DNA of 36,439 nt from Oscillospiraceae bacterium (GTDB lineage: Bacteria; Bacillota; Clostridia; Oscillospirales; Acutalibacteraceae), in contig JAQXSC010000024.1 of NCBI GenBank assembly GCA_029218825.1, positions 1 to 36,439 on the forward strand, written 5' to 3'. Under the pieces are notes generated by a model. It was not told the origin of the DNA. It searched no databases and was given only the letters and a program-made list of their open reading frames with translations. Positions within the stretch are counted from its first letter, which is position 1. Each line of letters begins with the position of its first letter. Positions 15,412-23,698 of the stretch are shown piece after piece. The position numbers and the translations under genes were made by a program.

Positions 15412-16269
15412 TTGAATATTCGTGATAAATTTTCTGACAACAAATCCATATTGAGTTTTGAGGTTTTTCCGCCAAAGAAAACCTCTCCCATAGAAAAAAT
15501 CTACAGCACACTTGATGAGTTGAAAGTTTTAAACCCTGCATACATCAGCGTAACCTACGGTGCAGGAGGAACTGTCGCAGACAACACCTGTGCTATTGCA
15601 AGTAAAATCAAGAACGAACTCAACATCGAGCCACTTGCCCACATTACCTGTGTAAACAGCAGTAAAGAGCAGGTTCAGGCTGTACTAAAGAATTTTAAGG
15701 AAAACAACATTGAAAACGTACTTGCTTTACGTGGAGATATTGTTTCTGACCTTGAGCCTCAAACTGACTTTAAACACGCAAGTGACCTTGCAAAATTCGT
15801 AACTGACTTCGGCGGGTTTCATATTGCCGGAGCCTGTTATCCTGAGGTTCATCCTGAGGCAGAGGACGAAGTTTCCGATATTATCAACCTAAAAAAGAAA
15901 GTTGACAACGGTGCGGAATTTCTTGTGTCACAACTTTTCTTTGATAACAACTGCTTTTACGATTTTGAAAAGCGCTGTAAACTTGCAGGTATCGACGTTC
16001 CCATTGAGGCAGGAATTATGCCTGTAGTAAACAAAAGCCAGATTCAGCGAATGGTATCATTATGCGGTGCTTCATTACCGGCAAAGTTTTCTCGAATTAT
16101 GAATCGTTACGAAAACAACCCTGAGGCATTGAGAGACGCAGGTATTGCATATGCAATCGACCAATGCGTTGATTTGATTGCAAACGGTGTTAAGGGAATC
16201 CACCTATACACTATGAACAACCCATATGTAGCGCGTAAAATTACAGAGGCTATAGGAAATCTTTTATGA
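15412..16269 (+). CDS. metF: 5,10-Methylenetetrahydrofolate reductase
   Basis: The 285-residue flavoprotein reduces 5,10-methylene-THF to 5-methyl-THF, the methyl donor for MetH. Its TIM-barrel landmarks are present: SFEVFPPK near the N-terminus with the catalytic Glu, SVTYGAGG, LALRGD, GACYPEVHPE and QLFFDN. Length suits the bacterial enzyme. The GTG at 15403 abuts GGAA, so the TTG at 15412, eight or so bases after GGAAGTGA, is the likelier start. It overlaps the next gene by four bases (ATGA), so the two are translationally coupled. Confidence 0.95.
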   Translation: MNIRDKFSDNKSILSFEVFPPKKTSPIEKIYSTLDELKVLNPAYISVTYGAGGTVADNTCAIASKIKNELNIEPLAHITCVNSSKEQVQAVLKNFKENNIENVLALRGDIVSDLEPQTDFKHASDLAKFVTDFGGFHIAGACYPEVHPEAEDEVSDIINLKKKVDNGAEFLVSQLFFDNNCFYDFEKRCKLAGIDVPIEAGIMPVVNKSQIQRMVSLCGASLPAKFSRIMNRYENNPEALRDAGIAYAIDQCVDLIANGVKGIHLYTMNNPYVARKITEAIGNLL

Positions 16270-16910
16270 TAACTTTAGACAGAATTGACAGAAACGAGGC
16301 TGTCCGTTATCTGGGCAACAGCGGTGTTGAAATGAACAGCACAATGGAAAGCCTTATGGATATATGCGAAGAGCAGATTCTCAAAACCGCAAAGCCAAAG
16401 TATCTATACAAAACCGTTGAACTTGAAAACAGCGGTTTGGTAACAGGAAATTCAATTACCAAACACCTTGAAAATTGCAGTAATGCCGTAATACTCTGCG
16501 CTACCTTGGGCGCTGATATTGATAAACTTATCCGCACAGCGCAAATTACGGATATGGCAAAAGCGGTAATATTGGATTCAATGTCAAGCGTTGCCATTGA
16601 ACAGGTGTGCAACAAAGTTGAGGAACTTATTGTTTCGGAAAATCCCACCCTTTATACCACTTGGAGATTTTCCCCCGGCTACGGCGATTACCCTATTGAA
16701 CTGCAATCCGATTTTTTAAGGCTCCTTGACGCACCGAGAAAAATCGGTCTATGCACAAACAACAATTCAATCCTTACCCCTACTAAATCCGTTACGGCTG
16801 TTATGGGGTTAAGCGAAAATCCTGTTGACAGGAAACGAAGAGGTTGCCAAAGTTGTAACCTTGCAAAAACTTGTAAATTCAGAAAGGCAGGAACTCATTG
16901 TGGATTTTAA
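16266..16910 (+). CDS. Methionine synthase reactivation-domain protein (stand-alone MetH C-terminal domain)
   Basis: The 214-residue protein corresponds to the AdoMet-binding activation domain that ends full-length MetH. RFSPGYGDYPIELQ (about residues 136-149) is the SAM-binding motif RxxPGYGD, and SVTAVMGLS follows. It ends with a Cys-rich tail (RRGCQSCNLAKTCKFRKAGTHC), which could bind a metal or cluster. Its role would be to reductively methylate cob(II)alamin when MetH is oxidised. The MetH encoded next lacks this domain, which confirms the split arrangement. The Cys tail is common in clostridial versions as far as I recall, but its function is not settled. Overlaps metF by 4 bases and metH by 11. 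Confidence 0.9.
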   Translation: MITLDRIDRNEAVRYLGNSGVEMNSTMESLMDICEEQILKTAKPKYLYKTVELENSGLVTGNSITKHLENCSNAVILCATLGADIDKLIRTAQITDMAKAVILDSMSSVAIEQVCNKVEELIVSENPTLYTTWRFSPGYGDYPIELQSDFLRLLDAPRKIGLCTNNNSILTPTKSVTAVMGLSENPVDRKRRGCQSCNLAKTCKFRKAGTHCGF

Positions 16911-19278
16911 AGAGTTACTGAAAAACGAATATATAATTTTGGACGGCGGAATGGGTACAATGCTCCAGAAAAGCGGATTGAAACTTGGGGGTATTCCAGA
17001 GGTTTTGAATATTGAAAACCCTGAAACCGTAATAAATATCCACCGCCAATATATCGATGCAGGGTCACAGATTATTTCCTCAAACACCTTTGGAGCAAAT
17101 GCCTATAAACTAAAGGACAGCGGATATACAGTTGAGGAAATTATAACCGCCGGAATAAACAATGCTAAAACTGCCGCTGAGGGCAAGGCTTTGGTTGCCC
17201 TTGACATAGGCCCTATCGGACAACTTATTGAGCCATCGGGAGCCTTGACCTTTGAGGAGGCTTACGAATACTTTAAGGAAGAAATCCTTGCCGGAAAAGA
17301 TGCCGACCTAATATTCTTTGAAACTATGACCGACCTGCTTGAACTAAAGGCAGGTATCCTTGCGGCTAAAGAAAACAGCAACAAGCCTATTGTTGCCTCT
17401 ATGACCTTTGAGGAAAATATGCGAACATTCTCCGGTGTCAGCGTAGGCTCTGCGGCTATTACTTTGCAGGGTCTCGGAGTTGACGCAATCGGTGTGAACT
17501 GTTCCCTTGGTCCTGATGAACTTGCCCCTGTGGTAAAGGAATTTGTGAAGTGGTCGAAAGTGCCTGTATTTGTAAAGCCAAACGCAGGATTGCCTGACCC
17601 TAACAGCAACACCTACAACGTAGGGCCTGTTGACTTTGCGGAAAGTATGGCACAAATTGCCGACTACGGCACAGTAAAGTTAGTAGGCGGTTGTTGCGGT
17701 ACAACGCCTGAATATATCAAGGCGCTGAAAAATGCCTTGTCAGGCAAAAAATACAAAAAGGCAACTGTTACTACCGATACTGCAATCTGTTCCGGTACAA
17801 CTGTTTGCGAAATTTCACAGCCTCGTGTTATCGGTGAGCGAATTAACCCTACCGGTAAAAAACTTTTTAAACAGGCGCTTATTAACAACGACATTGACTA
17901 CATTTTAAATCAGGCAATAAGTCAGGTTAATGCCGGTGCGGATATACTTGACGTAAACGTTGGCTTACCTGAAATTGACGAAAAGGAAATGATGGTAAAT
18001 GTTGTAAAGGCGTTGCAATCCGTTGTAGATGTACCTTTGCAAATCGACAGCACTAAACCTGATGTGCTTGAGGCGGCTCTGCGAATTTACAACGGCAAAC
18101 CTATTGTAAACTCCGTAAACGGCGAGGAAAAATCCCTTGATACCGTTCTGCCCCTTGTAAAGAAATACGGAGCGTCGGTTATCGGATTGACCCTGGATAA
18201 AGACGGTATTCCGAAAACTGCTGAGGGCAGATTTGAAATCGCAAAGAAAATTGTTGACCGTGCAAAGGCTGTTGGAATTGACCCCAAGGACGTATATATC
18301 GACTGCCTTACCCTTACTGTTTCAGCAGAACAGGAAGGTTGCAAAGAAACTCTAAATGCTCTCCACAGAGTAAAAACAGAGTTGGGCTGTAAAACCTGTC
18401 TTGGTGTTTCAAACATCAGTTTCGGTCTGCCAAACAGAAAACTTGTTAATCATATTTTCCTTACAATGGCACTTGAGGAAGGTCTGGATTTGCCTATTAT
18501 CAACCCAAACGACGAGGAAATGATGGGGGCAATTTCTGCCTACAAGGTTCTGGCAAACATCGACAAAAACTCCACCGCATTCATTGAAAAGTACAATGAC
18601 GCAGTTGTTGAAAAGCCAAAGCAGATAAGCGCAGAAATCACATTAAGTTACGCAATTATGAATGGTCTGAAATCAGAGGCGTCTGCTCTTACGGAGAAAG
18701 CCCTTGAAAAATGTGACCCTATGGATATTGTAAACAATGAACTGATACCGGCACTTGACAAGGTGGGAGCAGATTTTGAAAGCAATAAAATCTTTCTACC
18801 TCAACTTATTCAAAGCGCAAATGTTGCACAGGTATGCTTTGAGGTTATTAAAAAGCATTTAAGCAACAGCAACAACGCCCCTGTATCAAAGGGTAAAATT
18901 ATTCTTGCAACAGTTAAGGGCGACATTCACGATATCGGCAAAAATATTGTTAAGGTGCTCCTTGATAATTACGGCTATACTGTTGTGGATTTAGGCAGAG
19001 ATGTTGACCCACAGGTAGTTGTGGATACGGCAATCAGTCAGGATATTAAGATGATAGGCTTGTCTGCATTGATGACTACCACCCTGAAAAGTATGGAGGA
19101 CACTATCGCCCTTGTGAGAAATACCAAGGAGCTGCAAAATTCCGACGGCAGCAGTAAATGTGTAATTTTTGTAGGCGGTGCTGTTTTGACAGAGGACTAT
19201 GCTATGAAAATCGGCGCAGACTACTATTGCAGAGATGCCAAAGAATCTGTAGATACAGCCAAAAAAGTTTTGGGGTAA
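16900..19278 (+). CDS. metH: Cobalamin-dependent methionine synthase, lacking activation domain
   Basis: The 792-residue enzyme transfers a methyl group from 5-methyl-THF to homocysteine through cobalamin. Domains in order: homocysteine-binding barrel (about 1-290; zinc-binding Cys in GVNCSLGP and GGCCGTTPE), pterin-binding barrel (about 305-560; RINPTGKK, DVNVGLPEID), B12 cap (about 580-655) and B12-binding Rossmann domain (about 665-792). The base-off motif is Asp675-Ile-His677-Asp-Ile-Gly680, with SALMTTT later. E. coli MetH is about 1,230 residues; the missing activation domain is supplied by the preceding gene. The GTG at 16900 has CAGGA seven bases upstream; an open frame from 16825 would run too far into the upstream gene. 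Confidence 0.95.
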   Translation: MDFKELLKNEYIILDGGMGTMLQKSGLKLGGIPEVLNIENPETVINIHRQYIDAGSQIISSNTFGANAYKLKDSGYTVEEIITAGINNAKTAAEGKALVALDIGPIGQLIEPSGALTFEEAYEYFKEEILAGKDADLIFFETMTDLLELKAGILAAKENSNKPIVASMTFEENMRTFSGVSVGSAAITLQGLGVDAIGVNCSLGPDELAPVVKEFVKWSKVPVFVKPNAGLPDPNSNTYNVGPVDFAESMAQIADYGTVKLVGGCCGTTPEYIKALKNALSGKKYKKATVTTDTAICSGTTVCEISQPRVIGERINPTGKKLFKQALINNDIDYILNQAISQVNAGADILDVNVGLPEIDEKEMMVNVVKALQSVVDVPLQIDSTKPDVLEAALRIYNGKPIVNSVNGEEKSLDTVLPLVKKYGASVIGLTLDKDGIPKTAEGRFEIAKKIVDRAKAVGIDPKDVYIDCLTLTVSAEQEGCKETLNALHRVKTELGCKTCLGVSNISFGLPNRKLVNHIFLTMALEEGLDLPIINPNDEEMMGAISAYKVLANIDKNSTAFIEKYNDAVVEKPKQISAEITLSYAIMNGLKSEASALTEKALEKCDPMDIVNNELIPALDKVGADFESNKIFLPQLIQSANVAQVCFEVIKKHLSNSNNAPVSKGKIILATVKGDIHDIGKNIVKVLLDNYGYTVVDLGRDVDPQVVVDTAISQDIKMIGLSALMTTTLKSMEDTIALVRNTKELQNSDGSSKCVIFVGGAVLTEDYAMKIGADYYCRDAKESVDTAKKVLG

Positions 19279-19298
19279 TCACATAACGGAGGTGCGCT

Positions 19299-19904
19299 AT
19301 GGCACTTGAAAATAAATTAGGGCTTACAAGTTCAACCGACCTTGCACGTGAGGAAGAGCGCATCAGCAAGAAAAAGGCTCTTGAACTATTTGAAAAAGGT
19401 GTTCTTAATAATCTTTCTGTCGGAAAATTCTCTACATTACAGGCAATCCATAAGTATTTATTTGAGGATATTTACGACTTTGCCGGTGAAATTCGGACAA
19501 TCAATATCGCAAAAGGCAGTTTTCGATTTGCTCCACTTATGTACTTACAAACGGCACTTGAAAATATTGACAAAATGCCCCAGTCAAACTTTGACGAAAT
19601 AGTTGAAAAATATGTTGAAATGAATATTGCCCACCCATTCAGAGAGGGCAACGGTAGAAGTACACGCATTTGGCTTGACCATATTTTAAAAAATGAAATC
19701 GGCAAGGTAGTTGATTGGAGCAAGGTTGATAAGGAGGATTATCTACTTGCTATGGAGCGCAGTCCCATTAAAGATATTGAAATCAAATACCTGCTTAAAT
19801 CCGCATTAACCGACCAAGTAAACAGCCGAGAGGTTTATATGAAAGGCATTGACCACAGTTACTATTACGAGGGCTATACAACATTCAAGACGGAAGAGTT
19901 GTAA
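19299..19904 (+). CDS. Fic family protein with C-terminal self-inhibition motif (class III)
   Basis: The 201-residue protein carries a complete Fic motif, His112-PFREGNGR120, so it should be able to transfer AMP from ATP to a target hydroxyl. Near the C-terminus Ser187-Tyr-Tyr-Tyr-Glu191-Gly192 matches the (S/T)xxxE(G/N) inhibitory helix. When that helix lies at the C-terminus the protein is a class III Fic, as in Neisseria meningitidis Fic, and needs no separate antitoxin. GGAGGTG lies just before the ATG. The gene starts 20 bases after metH with no terminator between, and a strong terminator follows it, so it appears to be the last gene of the metF-metH operon. The target is unknown; DNA gyrase/topo IV is the known target of some class III members. 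Confidence 0.9.
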   Translation: MALENKLGLTSSTDLAREEERISKKKALELFEKGVLNNLSVGKFSTLQAIHKYLFEDIYDFAGEIRTINIAKGSFRFAPLMYLQTALENIDKMPQSNFDEIVEKYVEMNIAHPFREGNGRSTRIWLDHILKNEIGKVVDWSKVDKEDYLLAMERSPIKDIEIKYLLKSALTDQVNSREVYMKGIDHSYYYEGYTTFKTEEL

Positions 19905-19935
19905 TTATAAAAAATATTATATTTACGAATAGACG

Positions 19936-19970
19936 AAAAAAGAGCCACAGCAATTCTGTGGCTCTTTTTT
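19936..19970 (+). terminator. Terminator of metF-metH-fic operon
   Basis: A perfect 15-pair stem, AAAAAAGAGCCACAG / CTGTGGCTCTTTTTT, encloses CAATT, with the T-run formed by the 3' arm. It is also symmetrical enough to act on minus-strand transcripts. Confidence 0.93.
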
Positions 19971-20291
19971 CGGATGAAATTGTGTGAATGTTACGTTGCA
20001 GTAACAAACGAAGCACGGTAAGTTCTAAATCAACCTTACCCTTAGTGTGCAAATATATTTTACCCTATTATTTTGGGAAAATCAACAATTCTACCATAAT
20101 GTAATTGCTATTTGTAAAACTGTAAAGTTTAATTCTTTAAGGAATAATAGAAATACAAAATTGTAACTGATTGTAACGAACATATGTACTATTTTTAACA
20201 AAAAGTTACAATTTTAATTTTTATTTTCTTTATGGGAAAGAAGTGTAATCTTTCAATTTATATCCACTTGCGGAAATAATATTGCCTACCT
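19971..20291. other. Intergenic region with TTGTAAC/GTTACAA repeats
   Basis: No gene is seen in this 321-base stretch between convergent genes. GTTAC-GTTGCA-GTAAC forms a small inverted repeat at 19990-20005. AAAATTGTAAC (20157-20167) is inverted as GTTACAATTTT (20205-20215), and TTGTAAC recurs directly at 20171-20177, giving three copies of the heptamer. The region is very AT-rich. A small RNA or a protein-binding site is possible, but no promoter is convincing. Confidence 0.35.
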
Positions 20292-21113
20292 TTACACAAC
20301 CTTTACCTTTAGTTTTAGCGTCTTTACTCCGTTTACTCTGACTTTAAGCGTTGTTGTTCCCTTTTCCACTCCGCAGATTTTCAGCATATCGGCAGATGTG
20401 CTTGAGGTGATTTTTGCGCAATTTGTATTTGCGTAAATGTTGTCAATTTTCTTTGCCTTGCCGGTGATTTTTACCTTTTTACTGCCGCCCTTTTCAACCT
20501 TGATGTTCTTAACAACTTCATCATTTTTGGTAAGTTTTGGATTGGATGTAACCCACAGTTTGCAGGTATATTTACGACCATTTGTATCTTTTACGATGAT
20601 TTTTGCAGTACCTTTTCTTAATGCAGTGATTTTTCCGTTTTTCACGGTGGCAACCTTTTCGTCTGTAGATTTCCACCACTTTGCAGTTCCGTCAATACAG
20701 ATAAGTTTTATTTTCTCTGTTTCACCTGCTTTCAGCACTACATTATGCTTGTTTATATAGTACTCCGGGATTACAGTATAGCCGTTAGGTCCGGCTGACT
20801 CTATGTCCTCATATTTTTCCAGTATTTTTGACACAGCAAGCACATTCTCAAAATCATACTTATCTAAAGTCATAACAAAAATAGCATACTTCGGTCCTGT
20901 TGCAATGGCTTCTATTTTCTTAATACCTATATCGGAATCCTTGAAATATTTTTTGTTAATTTTAATTGCACCGTAATTAAGCCTTTGGGTTGCCTCTTGC
21001 GTTAACGAAAAAAGAACCGTCTTGCCGTCAAAATCATACGCCTTTGCCGAAACGCAAATTGATGAAGATATTAACAATAATGCAGTAAGAATAACCGCTG
21101 TGATTTTTTTCAT
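20292..21113 (-). CDS. Secreted protein with Big_2-type Ig-like domain and shared C-terminal module
   Basis: The 273-residue product has a signal peptide (residues 1-22, cleavage after CVSA). Residues about 25-120 form an alpha/beta segment ending in YEDIESAGPNGYTVIP, which recalls the inhibitor/propeptide-like N-terminal domains seen in ruminococcal surface proteins and subtilisins; no protease domain follows. Residues about 122-190 are a Big_2-like Ig domain (GETEKIKL...STDEKVATVKNGKITALRKGTAKI). Residues 192-273 match the last module of the transglutaminase-like protein (NPKLTK..., IDNIYANT, TTLKVRVNGVKTL). AGGAGATGA precedes the ATG. A possible promoter (TTGCAT, then TGTAAT) lies close upstream. 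Function unknown; probably wall-associated. Confidence 0.75.
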   Translation of the reverse strand: MKKITAVILTALLLISSSICVSAKAYDFDGKTVLFSLTQEATQRLNYGAIKINKKYFKDSDIGIKKIEAIATGPKYAIFVMTLDKYDFENVLAVSKILEKYEDIESAGPNGYTVIPEYYINKHNVVLKAGETEKIKLICIDGTAKWWKSTDEKVATVKNGKITALRKGTAKIIVKDTNGRKYTCKLWVTSNPKLTKNDEVVKNIKVEKGGSKKVKITGKAKKIDNIYANTNCAKITSSTSADMLKICGVEKGTTTLKVRVNGVKTLKLKVKVV

Positions 21114-21164
21114 TATAAATCATCTCCTGATAATTACAAAAAATTTAACATTTTATGCAAAGTT

Positions 21165-21186
21165 GGGGCTGTGAAAACACAGCCCC
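21165..21186 (-). terminator. Hairpin between glgB and the Ig-like gene
   Basis: GGGGCTGTG and CACAGCCCC form a perfect nine-pair stem with a four-base loop. For glgB (minus strand) only a short AACTTT follows, so termination may be partial; on the plus strand the run CTTTTTC is better but no plus-strand gene uses it. Confidence 0.75.
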
Positions 21187-21200
21187 CTTTTTCAAATTAA

Positions 21201-23627
21201 TTATTCCTTTGTTTCCTCAGCCTTAACTTCTACAGCCTTTGGCTCAACTGCCTTTACCTCTTCGGTCTTTGTTTCAACAGGCTTTACTTCCTCTGCCTTT
21301 GGAGTTTCAGCCTTTGCCTTTTTTGCTGCCTTTCTCATTGGAGCAGGGGCTTTCTTTGGCTCTGCTTTTTTAGACTGGGCTTTCTTTGCCTTTTTAGTTT
21401 CGCCCTCAGGCTTTGGCATTGTGTGGTTATACTCAAATGCGATAAATGACAGAGGCGGAACTGTAATCTCAATGCTCTGTTTTCTGCCGTTCCAAGGAAC
21501 TCTCTTTGCCTTTTGGTCAGCCTGTGGGAAGTCACCTGTACCGCCGTACTTCACATCGTCACTGTTGAAAACAGCCTTATAGTTGCCTAAATTCGGTACG
21601 CCAACCTTGTAGTTTTCTCTTGGAACAGGAGTAAAGTTGCAGATACAAAGAACAGATTTCTTGCCGTTTTTAGACTTTCTTGCAAAACTTACTACGGAAT
21701 TTTGATAGTCGTCACAATTCATCCACTCAAAGCCGGCAGGGTCAAAGTCCTGTTCGTACATAGCCTTATGCTCTCTGTAGAAGTGCTGTAAATCTCTGAA
21801 ATATGTCTGCATATTCTTGTTGTTTATATTGTCGTCAATCAAGAACCATTGTAATCCAACGTTAGAATTCCACTCGTCATACTGGGCAAAATCCTGACCC
21901 ATAAACAACAACTTTTTACCCGGATGTCCGTACATAAAGCCGTAGGTTGTACGCAGGTTAGCAAACTTCTGCCAATCGTCACCGGGCATTTTGTTAATCA
22001 TAGAACACTTGCCGTAAACAACTTCATCGTGTGACAACACCTGAATAAACTTCTCTGTGTATGCGTAAATCATACTGAAAGTAAGTTTGCCGTGTTCATA
22101 CTGACGATATACAGGGTCTTTGGAAACGTACTCCAAAAAGTCGTTCATCCAACCCATATTCCATTTGTAGTTAAAGCCTAAGCCGTCCTCGTGAACGCTT
22201 CTTGTAACACCCGGCCAAGCCGTACTTTCCTCAGCGATAACCATTGTGCCGGGAGCGTACTGCTCTACCATAGAGTTAAGGTGCTTGAAAAATTCAACTG
22301 CGTCCAAATTCTCTCTGCCACCGTAGATATTCGGCAACCACTGACCGTCGCTCTTGCCGTAGTCAAGATACAGCATAGACGCAACCGCGTCAACTCTCAA
22401 GCCGTCAATGTGGAATTTGTTAAGCCAGAACAAAGCACTTGCAATTAAGAAGTTGCGCACTTCGTTTCTTTCATAGTTAAAGATATATGTACCCCAATCA
22501 GGATGTTCGCCTCTGCGTGGGTCGGGATGCTCGTAAACACAAGTGCCGTCAAATCTGCCCAAGCCGTGTGAATCCTTAGTGAAGTGAGCAGGAACCCAGT
22601 CAAGCAATACGCCGATACCCAGACTGTGCATATGGTCAACGAAGAACATAAAGTCCTCCGGAGAGCCGAAACGTGAGGTTGGCGCAAAGTAACCTGTTAC
22701 CTGATAACCCCAACTGCCGTCAAAGGGGTGTTCCAAAATACCCATAAGTTCAACGTGAGTATAGCCCATATCCACTACATACTCGCCTAACTCAACAGCA
22801 AGTTCTCTGTAGGTTTTAAAACTGCCGTCGTCGTTCTGCTTCCAAGAGCCTAAATGACACTCATAGATACACATAGGTTCGCTGTCGTGGTCGGCAACCT
22901 TGCGGTTTTCAATCCACTCCTTGTCTTTCCAAACGTGCTTGTCAAGGTCAACAACAATAGATGCAGTTTCAGGGCGCTGTTGCTGGGTAAATCCGAATGG
23001 GTCGGTTTTGTCAACACAGAAACCGTCAACAGTTTTAACCTGGAATTTATACATTTCGCCCTCGTCAATACGTGGAATAAAGATTTCGTGAATACCAACA
23101 GGGCTTGTTTTACTCATCATATGTAAAGCAGGATTCCAGCCGTTAAAGTTACCGATTACGGAAACTCGCTGTGCATTGGGAGCCCAAACTGCAAAGAGCA
23201 CACCGTCAACGCCATTTACTGTCTTTTTATGTGCGCCGAGTTTCTTGTATAAATCATAGTGTGTACCCTGACCGAACAGGTATCCGTCAACCTCGCTGAT
23301 TTGAATTGGGAAACTGTTGCTGTCCTCACATTCATAGCAGTTGCCCTCCTCGTCCCAAGCACGATAGAAGTAGTTGATTGCTCTGTCTGTGTGAACAGTA
23401 GTTGCAAAAATACCCTTTTCGTGGATAGGAACTGCTCTGTAAATCTCGCCTGTATCCTTGTTTACAAATTCAACAGAGTTACAATGAGGAAGATAAACGG
23501 CAATTCTCAAGCCGTTTTCGGTAAAATGAGGTCCTAAAAGACCTCTGGGCATATTGTTATACATATATGCAACCTGAGTAAGATACTCCTCGTTAAATTG
23601 TTCTCTCATTCCATAATCAATATCCAT
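21201..23627 (-). CDS. glgB: 1,4-alpha-glucan branching enzyme with long charged C-terminal tail
   Basis: The 808-residue enzyme makes alpha-1,6 branches in glycogen. An N-terminal domain (about 1-135) and a CBM48 domain (about 140-245) precede the GH13 barrel, with Asp413 (GLRVDAVAS), Glu466 (VIAEEST) and His533-Asp534 (LSHDEVV) as catalytic residues, and a C-terminal beta domain ending near 735. The last 72 residues (from MPKPEGETKK) are foreign to the family: a Lys/Ala-rich half, then repeats such as EEVKAVEPKAVEVKAEE. I chose the ATG at 23625-23627, with GAGG eight bases upstream, over an open frame to 23687. No glgA, glgC or glgP lies beside it. Confidence 0.96.
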   Translation of the reverse strand: MDIDYGMREQFNEEYLTQVAYMYNNMPRGLLGPHFTENGLRIAVYLPHCNSVEFVNKDTGEIYRAVPIHEKGIFATTVHTDRAINYFYRAWDEEGNCYECEDSNSFPIQISEVDGYLFGQGTHYDLYKKLGAHKKTVNGVDGVLFAVWAPNAQRVSVIGNFNGWNPALHMMSKTSPVGIHEIFIPRIDEGEMYKFQVKTVDGFCVDKTDPFGFTQQQRPETASIVVDLDKHVWKDKEWIENRKVADHDSEPMCIYECHLGSWKQNDDGSFKTYRELAVELGEYVVDMGYTHVELMGILEHPFDGSWGYQVTGYFAPTSRFGSPEDFMFFVDHMHSLGIGVLLDWVPAHFTKDSHGLGRFDGTCVYEHPDPRRGEHPDWGTYIFNYERNEVRNFLIASALFWLNKFHIDGLRVDAVASMLYLDYGKSDGQWLPNIYGGRENLDAVEFFKHLNSMVEQYAPGTMVIAEESTAWPGVTRSVHEDGLGFNYKWNMGWMNDFLEYVSKDPVYRQYEHGKLTFSMIYAYTEKFIQVLSHDEVVYGKCSMINKMPGDDWQKFANLRTTYGFMYGHPGKKLLFMGQDFAQYDEWNSNVGLQWFLIDDNINNKNMQTYFRDLQHFYREHKAMYEQDFDPAGFEWMNCDDYQNSVVSFARKSKNGKKSVLCICNFTPVPRENYKVGVPNLGNYKAVFNSDDVKYGGTGDFPQADQKAKRVPWNGRKQSIEITVPPLSFIAFEYNHTMPKPEGETKKAKKAQSKKAEPKKAPAPMRKAAKKAKAETPKAEEVKPVETKTEEVKAVEPKAVEVKAEETKE

Positions 23628-23698
23628 ACTAATAACCTCACTTTGATAATGGTAAACTTTCGTAAAATCCACAATTCCACTATGCAAAGATACTTCTT

